From contig NZ_JAELTX010000026.1 of assembly GCF_016429065.1 (NCBI RefSeq), forward strand, positions 1 to 46,851: a DNA stretch of 46,851 nt, written 5' to 3'. The stretch's first letter is position 1. Every line of letters begins with the position of its first letter. This DNA is from Pedobacter sp. ASV17. GTDB taxonomy: Bacteria > Bacteroidota > Bacteroidia > Sphingobacteriales > Sphingobacteriaceae. The notes below the pieces were generated by a model, which worked only from the letters and a program-made list of their open reading frames with translations, made no database searches and had not been told where the DNA came from. This document shows, one piece after another, positions 43,068 to 46,851 of this stretch. Position numbers and translations under genes: made by a program.

Positions 43068-44773
43068 GTAATTTAGATTGGGCAGTTTTGCTCATTACCC
43101 TATTGGGAATTGTAGGTTATGGCGTTTATAAAAGTCGTGGTACAAAAAGCATGGATGCCTATTTGTTGGGCGGTCAAAGTATGCCATGGTATACGGTTTG
43201 CCTTTCGGTGATGGCCACTCAAGCCAGTGCCATTACTTTTTTATCGGCACCAGGTTTAGCTTATTCTTCGGGGATGAGTTTTGTGCAGTTCTATTTTGGT
43301 TTGCCCTTAGCCATGATTGTGTTGTGTATCACTTTTGTGCCTATTTTCCATAGGTTGAAAGTATATACTGCTTATGAATTTTTAGAGCAGCGCTTTGATT
43401 TTAAAACCAGGGCACTCACCGCATTCCTATTTCTGATACAACGAGGATTATCTACTGGAATTACCATATATGCTCCAGCCATTATCCTTTCTACGATTTT
43501 AAATATCAATGTTACCTATACGACCTTGTTTATGGGTGGTTTGGTGATTTTTTATACTGTTTTTGGCGGAACAAAAGCGGTTTCTTACACGCAATTGCTA
43601 CAAATGACCATTATTTTTTGTGGTTTGTTTGCCGCGGGAGTAATGGTTGTACATCTGTTGCCCGAAAGTGTTGGTTTTGGTAAGGCCATTGACATTGCTG
43701 GAAAAATGGGACGTACCAATGCCATTGATTTCGATTTTAGCTGGACCAATCCCTATAATGTTTGGAGTGGAATTATTGGCGGTTTCTTTTTGCAGTTATC
43801 GTATTTCGGGACAGACCAAAGTCAGGTAGGTAGGTATTTAACGGGCTCCTCGGTAGGGCAAAGCCGATTAGGTTTATTAATGAACGGATTGGTTAAAATT
43901 CCAATGCAATTTCTTATCCTGTTGATTGGTATTTTGGTGTTTACCTTTTACCAGTACAACAAGGCGCCGTTGTTTTTCAATAGTTACGAACTGCATAAAC
44001 TTGAACGCAGCGAACATAAGGCCGAATTGGCAAATATCCAATTAAAGCACGACCAGCTTTTTCAAAAGAAGAAACAAGAAGTAGAGAAGTTGGATAAAGC
44101 TTTGTCTACCAATAACCAAGCTCTGGTTAACCAACAACGTACATTGGTAAAGCAATATGATGAGGAGGGGAAAACCATTAGGGAGGAATTGAAAACCTTA
44201 ATGTTAAAGAACGATGCTGATGCGGCGACCAACGACAATAACTACATCTTCTTAAGTTTTGTGACCGAGTACCTTCCAAAAGGATTAATTGGTTTGTTGA
44301 TTGCGATTATTTTCTTGGCCTCCATGGGTTCAACAGCCAGTGCGTTAAACTCTTTGGCATCTACTACGGTGGTGGATATTTACAAGCGCTTAATTAACAA
44401 AAGTGGCAATGATGGACAATATGTAAACGCTTCAAGATGGGCAACCATTTTGTGGGGTGTGGTATGTATTATTATGGCATTGTTCACCAGTAAAATTGGT
44501 AATTTGATAGAGGCGGTAAATATTTTAGGCTCCTTTATTTACGGGACTATTTTGGGTGTGTTTTTAGTCGCTTTTTATCTTAAACGTGTAGGAAGCAAAG
44601 CTGTATTTTACGCGGCTATTTTAGCCGAAGCCATTGTTTGTGTCTTGGGATTTCAGGAAGTGGTTGCGTACTTATGGCTAAACGTAGTTGGCTGTTTAGG
44701 CGTAGTAATTTTCGCTTATTTATTCCAAAAGTTGATCAAGGAAAAAGCGGTTGAAATTGAAGTAACAGCTTAA
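43064..44773 (+). CDS. Sodium:solute symporter (SSS family)
   Basis: 569 residues, about 13 membrane helices. Family blocks: DAYLLGGQSMPWYTVCLSVMATQASAITFLSAPG (first helices), TVFGGTKAVSYTQLLQM and the SSS signature region ASMGSTASALNSLASTTVVDIYKRL. A charged coiled-coil insertion (about residues 307-389, from SYELHKLERSEHKAELANIQ) interrupts the transporter between two helices, which is not part of the core fold. Substrate unknown. Four bases overlap the upstream 41-residue gene. Confidence 0.9.
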   Translation: MSNLDWAVLLITLLGIVGYGVYKSRGTKSMDAYLLGGQSMPWYTVCLSVMATQASAITFLSAPGLAYSSGMSFVQFYFGLPLAMIVLCITFVPIFHRLKVYTAYEFLEQRFDFKTRALTAFLFLIQRGLSTGITIYAPAIILSTILNINVTYTTLFMGGLVIFYTVFGGTKAVSYTQLLQMTIIFCGLFAAGVMVVHLLPESVGFGKAIDIAGKMGRTNAIDFDFSWTNPYNVWSGIIGGFFLQLSYFGTDQSQVGRYLTGSSVGQSRLGLLMNGLVKIPMQFLILLIGILVFTFYQYNKAPLFFNSYELHKLERSEHKAELANIQLKHDQLFQKKKQEVEKLDKALSTNNQALVNQQRTLVKQYDEEGKTIREELKTLMLKNDADAATNDNNYIFLSFVTEYLPKGLIGLLIAIIFLASMGSTASALNSLASTTVVDIYKRLINKSGNDGQYVNASRWATILWGVVCIIMALFTSKIGNLIEAVNILGSFIYGTILGVFLVAFYLKRVGSKAVFYAAILAEAIVCVLGFQEVVAYLWLNVVGCLGVVIFAYLFQKLIKEKAVEIEVTA

Positions 44774-45148
44774 ATCAGACTTACGAAGTTTTCAAAACTT
44801 CGTAAGTCTCTAAATAATCTTGTCATTACGAGCTCTAAACCTTATAGGTTTGTTGGGCACAAGGCAAGGGAAACCTATAAGGTTTCAAAATGTACCGGCC
44901 TATAAAGTCTAGAAACTATGCCAACGCTTTAATAGGTGCGTCATTTCGAACGAGAAACGAGGAGAAATCTAGCAAATTGTTAACTAACAGTTCGATAAGC
45001 CTTATTGAGCCTGTTTGATTCTAGTAAAGGAATTGCTTTACCAAAAAAAGAACAAGAATTCCTCTAGAAAAGTTATTCAAAAAAATGGAGAAACCTTACT
45101 TAAAAGATTTCTCCACTCCTTACAGTCGGTCGAAATGACGACTGAATA
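44774..45148. repeat. Repeat-filled intergenic region
   Basis: No convincing gene. It contains a P15 hairpin (44777-44809), a 15-bp inverted repeat AAACCTTATAGGTTT (44837-44851) with its complement (44871-44885), and the two arms of a CGTCATTTCGA element separated by about 130 bases (44939-44973 and 45105-45140). A frame crossing 45015-45380 is an artefact of these and of the DUF2911 gene. Confidence 0.8.
44777..44809. repeat. Palindromic hairpin family P15, copy 4
   Basis: Arms identical to the other three copies (15 bp, perfect), loop TCA. It starts four bases after the symporter stop. Confidence 0.9.
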
Positions 45149-45997
45149 TTACTTTTTCGTTTCTTCCAATAATTGGCTGTTCAAACGAATGTATTCATCA
45201 TTTTTAATTTTGGTAGCGATTTCAACACCTTCTTTTGCAGTTTTTGCTGCACCAGCTTTGTCGCCCATTTTCAATTGTACTCTGCCTTTCCAAAGTTTTA
45301 CCCAAGGAGCATCAGTCATTTGTTTTTCAGCTTCGTTCATCCACTCTAAAGCAGTTTTTAAATCCTTGCCATTGCTGTAGTAGTAAATTGCCGATTGGAA
45401 GTAAGGTTTTTTCTCACCTTTCATCGCTTCTGCAATACTAGCCATTACTCTTTCGTCAACAGAAGTAGTAAGGTTAACGTTCACCAAAGTGTTTTCCCAA
45501 GATAATTGCAATTGTGCGGAAGTATCGTAAACATTAGCAAATTGGATAGTGAAGGTCTCTACTTTTTCTTTTAGAGCAACTGGTTTTACTTTCACGCGTA
45601 AAACATCATTAGCTTCGCTATAAGTATAAGCGCCCCACTCTTTAACTCCTTTGTTAAAAATAATGGTCCATTCTGTTTTTCCAGGGATGGTAAACAAAGC
45701 GTATTCGCCAGCAGGCAAGTCTTTACCTTCAACTTTAATGGCATCGGTAAATTTAACTACGGTAGCAGAATTTGCTCCAGTACGCCAAACTTTATCGTAA
45801 GGCTCTAGTGCGCCGAATATTTTACGTCCTTTAACGTTTGGGCGAGAGTAACTTACGTTGATCTTGCCTAAACCAAAATCTTGTGAAATGGTTTGTGGTG
45901 TGCTGGGTTGAGGCATTTTTAAGCCTTGAGCCTTAAGGTTTTCGCCCAAGACAACCAGTACAAAAAGTACTAAAACGAGTTTAATTGATGATTTCAT
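45149..45997 (-). CDS. DUF2911 protein with C-terminal TPR
   Basis: 282 residues with signal peptide MKSSIKLVLVLFVLVVLGEN and cleavage near LKAQ. The DUF2911 domain (about 30-185) shows YSRPNVKGRKIFGALEPYDKVWRTGANSAT in part, LPAGEYALFTIPG and WTIIFNKG. Helices from about 195 to 280 form one or two TPR-like repeats (ALEWMNEAEKQM...LWKGRVQLKMGDKAGA). Exported; function of the family is unknown. Confidence 0.9.
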   Translation of the reverse strand: MKSSIKLVLVLFVLVVLGENLKAQGLKMPQPSTPQTISQDFGLGKINVSYSRPNVKGRKIFGALEPYDKVWRTGANSATVVKFTDAIKVEGKDLPAGEYALFTIPGKTEWTIIFNKGVKEWGAYTYSEANDVLRVKVKPVALKEKVETFTIQFANVYDTSAQLQLSWENTLVNVNLTTSVDERVMASIAEAMKGEKKPYFQSAIYYYSNGKDLKTALEWMNEAEKQMTDAPWVKLWKGRVQLKMGDKAGAAKTAKEGVEIATKIKNDEYIRLNSQLLEETKK

Positions 45998-46089
45998 CTT
46001 TTTTATATTTTGTTAGAGTTGTGGGTTAAAATTACAGAATAAATCTTTGATGGTTATGGCTGCTTAGAATTATGTTATTTTGCAAACAA

Positions 46090-46851
46090 ATGGAAAATAA
46101 AACAGTCGGAATTTTAGGATGTGGATGGTTTGGTTTGCCTTTTGCTGAGGCTTTGGTAAAGTCGGGGTACAAGGTGAAAGGGTCAACTACCAGTACAGAT
46201 AAGTTGGAAGCATTAGAAGAGCTGGGTATTGAGCCTTATCAGATTAATTTGAATGATATTGGAGGCTTGCCTGCTGATTTCTTTAATGTAGATGTGCTGT
46301 TTGTGAATGTGCCGCCACGAGCTAAATCCGAAGATGTTTCTACCTATCCTGAAAAGCTAAGAGCAGTAACAAAAGCTGCGGAAGGAAGGGTGAAACAAAT
46401 AGTTTTCATCAGTTCTACGGGTGTTTTTGAAGATGGTAATTTTGACGCGAATGAAAATAATCGTCCCCATCCAGATACGGAAGCAGGTAAAGCATTGTTA
46501 GCTGCGGAGGAAGTATTCCGTCAGAATAATCAGTTGGCAACGACGATCATTCGCTTTGCGGGACTAATTGGCCCAGGTAGAAATTTGGCTAAGTTTTTCG
46601 CTGGCCGAAAAGAGGTGCCTAACGGAAAAGCTCCCGTTAATTTGATCGCCTTACAAGATTGTATTGGCATTTGTTTACAGTTATTAAACACGAAAGCTTT
46701 TGGAGGAATTTATCATGCGGTAACGCCTCAACATCCCACAAGAAAGGAATTTTATACAGAACTGTGTGAAGCTTCGGGAATGGAAAAACCAGTATTTAAA
46801 GAAGAGCTATTGGCTTGGAAGGAAATCAATTCGGTTAATGTAGCTGATAGG
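46090..46851 (+). CDS. SDR-type NAD(P)-dependent epimerase (YeeZ-like), partial
   Basis: 254 codons from the ATG at 46090 with no stop before the window ends. A Rossmann fold starts VGILGCGWFGLPFAEAL with the GxGxxG-like motif. FISSTGVFED follows near residue 115, and TIIRFAGLIGPGRN near 155-168. This matches the YeeZ-type branch of extended SDR proteins, whose substrate is not established. It lies divergent from the DUF2911 gene. Confidence 0.85.
   Translation, partial: MENKTVGILGCGWFGLPFAEALVKSGYKVKGSTTSTDKLEALEELGIEPYQINLNDIGGLPADFFNVDVLFVNVPPRAKSEDVSTYPEKLRAVTKAAEGRVKQIVFISSTGVFEDGNFDANENNRPHPDTEAGKALLAAEEVFRQNNQLATTIIRFAGLIGPGRNLAKFFAGRKEVPNGKAPVNLIALQDCIGICLQLLNTKAFGGIYHAVTPQHPTRKEFYTELCEASGMEKPVFKEELLAWKEINSVNVADR

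Noticed and set aside
45015..45380. 121-codon forward frame
   Set aside because: Crosses repeats and the reverse-strand DUF2911 gene; no independent coding signs.

Overview
This 46.9 kb window is chromosomal DNA from a member of the Bacteroidota, most likely the Sphingobacteriaceae (Pedobacter-like). The evidence is the AT-rich coding sequence, many -7 boxes of the Bacteroidota type TAnnTTTG, near-absence of Shine-Dalgarno sequences, two large TonB-type outer-membrane receptors, an SdhCAB operon with a five-helix cytochrome b, and families typical of the phylum (DUF5687, DUF2911, Bacteroidota-type M14 peptidase, GldB-like HExxH protein). I see no rRNA, tRNA, CRISPR array, prophage or intact insertion sequence. 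The genus is an inference, since no 16S is present.

Layout. 1-8.3 kb: end of a dipeptide epimerase, a lipoprotein, a conserved hypothetical, a rhomboid protease, an M14 carboxypeptidase gene broken by one in-frame stop, an outer-membrane beta-barrel protein, pepT, a methyltransferase and a YtxH protein. 8.3-8.9 kb: a repeat island. 8.9-12.5 kb: sdhC-sdhA-sdhB. 12.8-15.9 kb: a DEAD-box helicase, a GxxExxY gene bracketed by 20-bp inverted repeats, and rarA. 16-19.6 kb: a PEGA/SHOCT lipoprotein, a two-gene ABC exporter, an OmpA lipoprotein. 19.6-24.3 kb: a small hypothetical, an HExxH protein, a Gfo/Idh/MocA oxidoreductase and a calcineurin-type phosphoesterase. 24.7-34.3 kb: hutH and hutU (first two steps of histidine catabolism) separated by a YtrA/GntR-controlled ABC operon and a metal-type TonB receptor unit. 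34.4-35.8 kb: a fluoride riboswitch followed by a CLC-F type fluoride/proton antiporter. 35.9-46.9 kb: a hypothetical, a large outer-membrane receptor with a structured leader, a LEA-like lipoprotein, a PIG-L deacetylase, a 41-residue membrane protein coupled to a sodium:solute symporter, a DUF2911 protein and a partial SDR-type epimerase.

Themes. (a) The intergenic DNA carries several families of palindromes: four copies of a hairpin with identical 15-bp arms and different 3-nt loops, and a broader family whose ends read CGTCATT[G/T]CGA and AATGACG. (b) A 25-bp inverted repeat supplies the stop codons of two convergent genes. (c) Several -7 boxes end only 3-5 bases before the ATG, implying leaderless mRNAs. 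(d) The best-supported regulatory element is the fluoride riboswitch at 34456-34507, whose downstream hairpin can sequester the ribosome binding region. (e) The most system-like novelty is the GxxExxY unit with inverted termini at 14085-14582, with related ends elsewhere in the window. All assignments are from reading the sequence; no database search was run.
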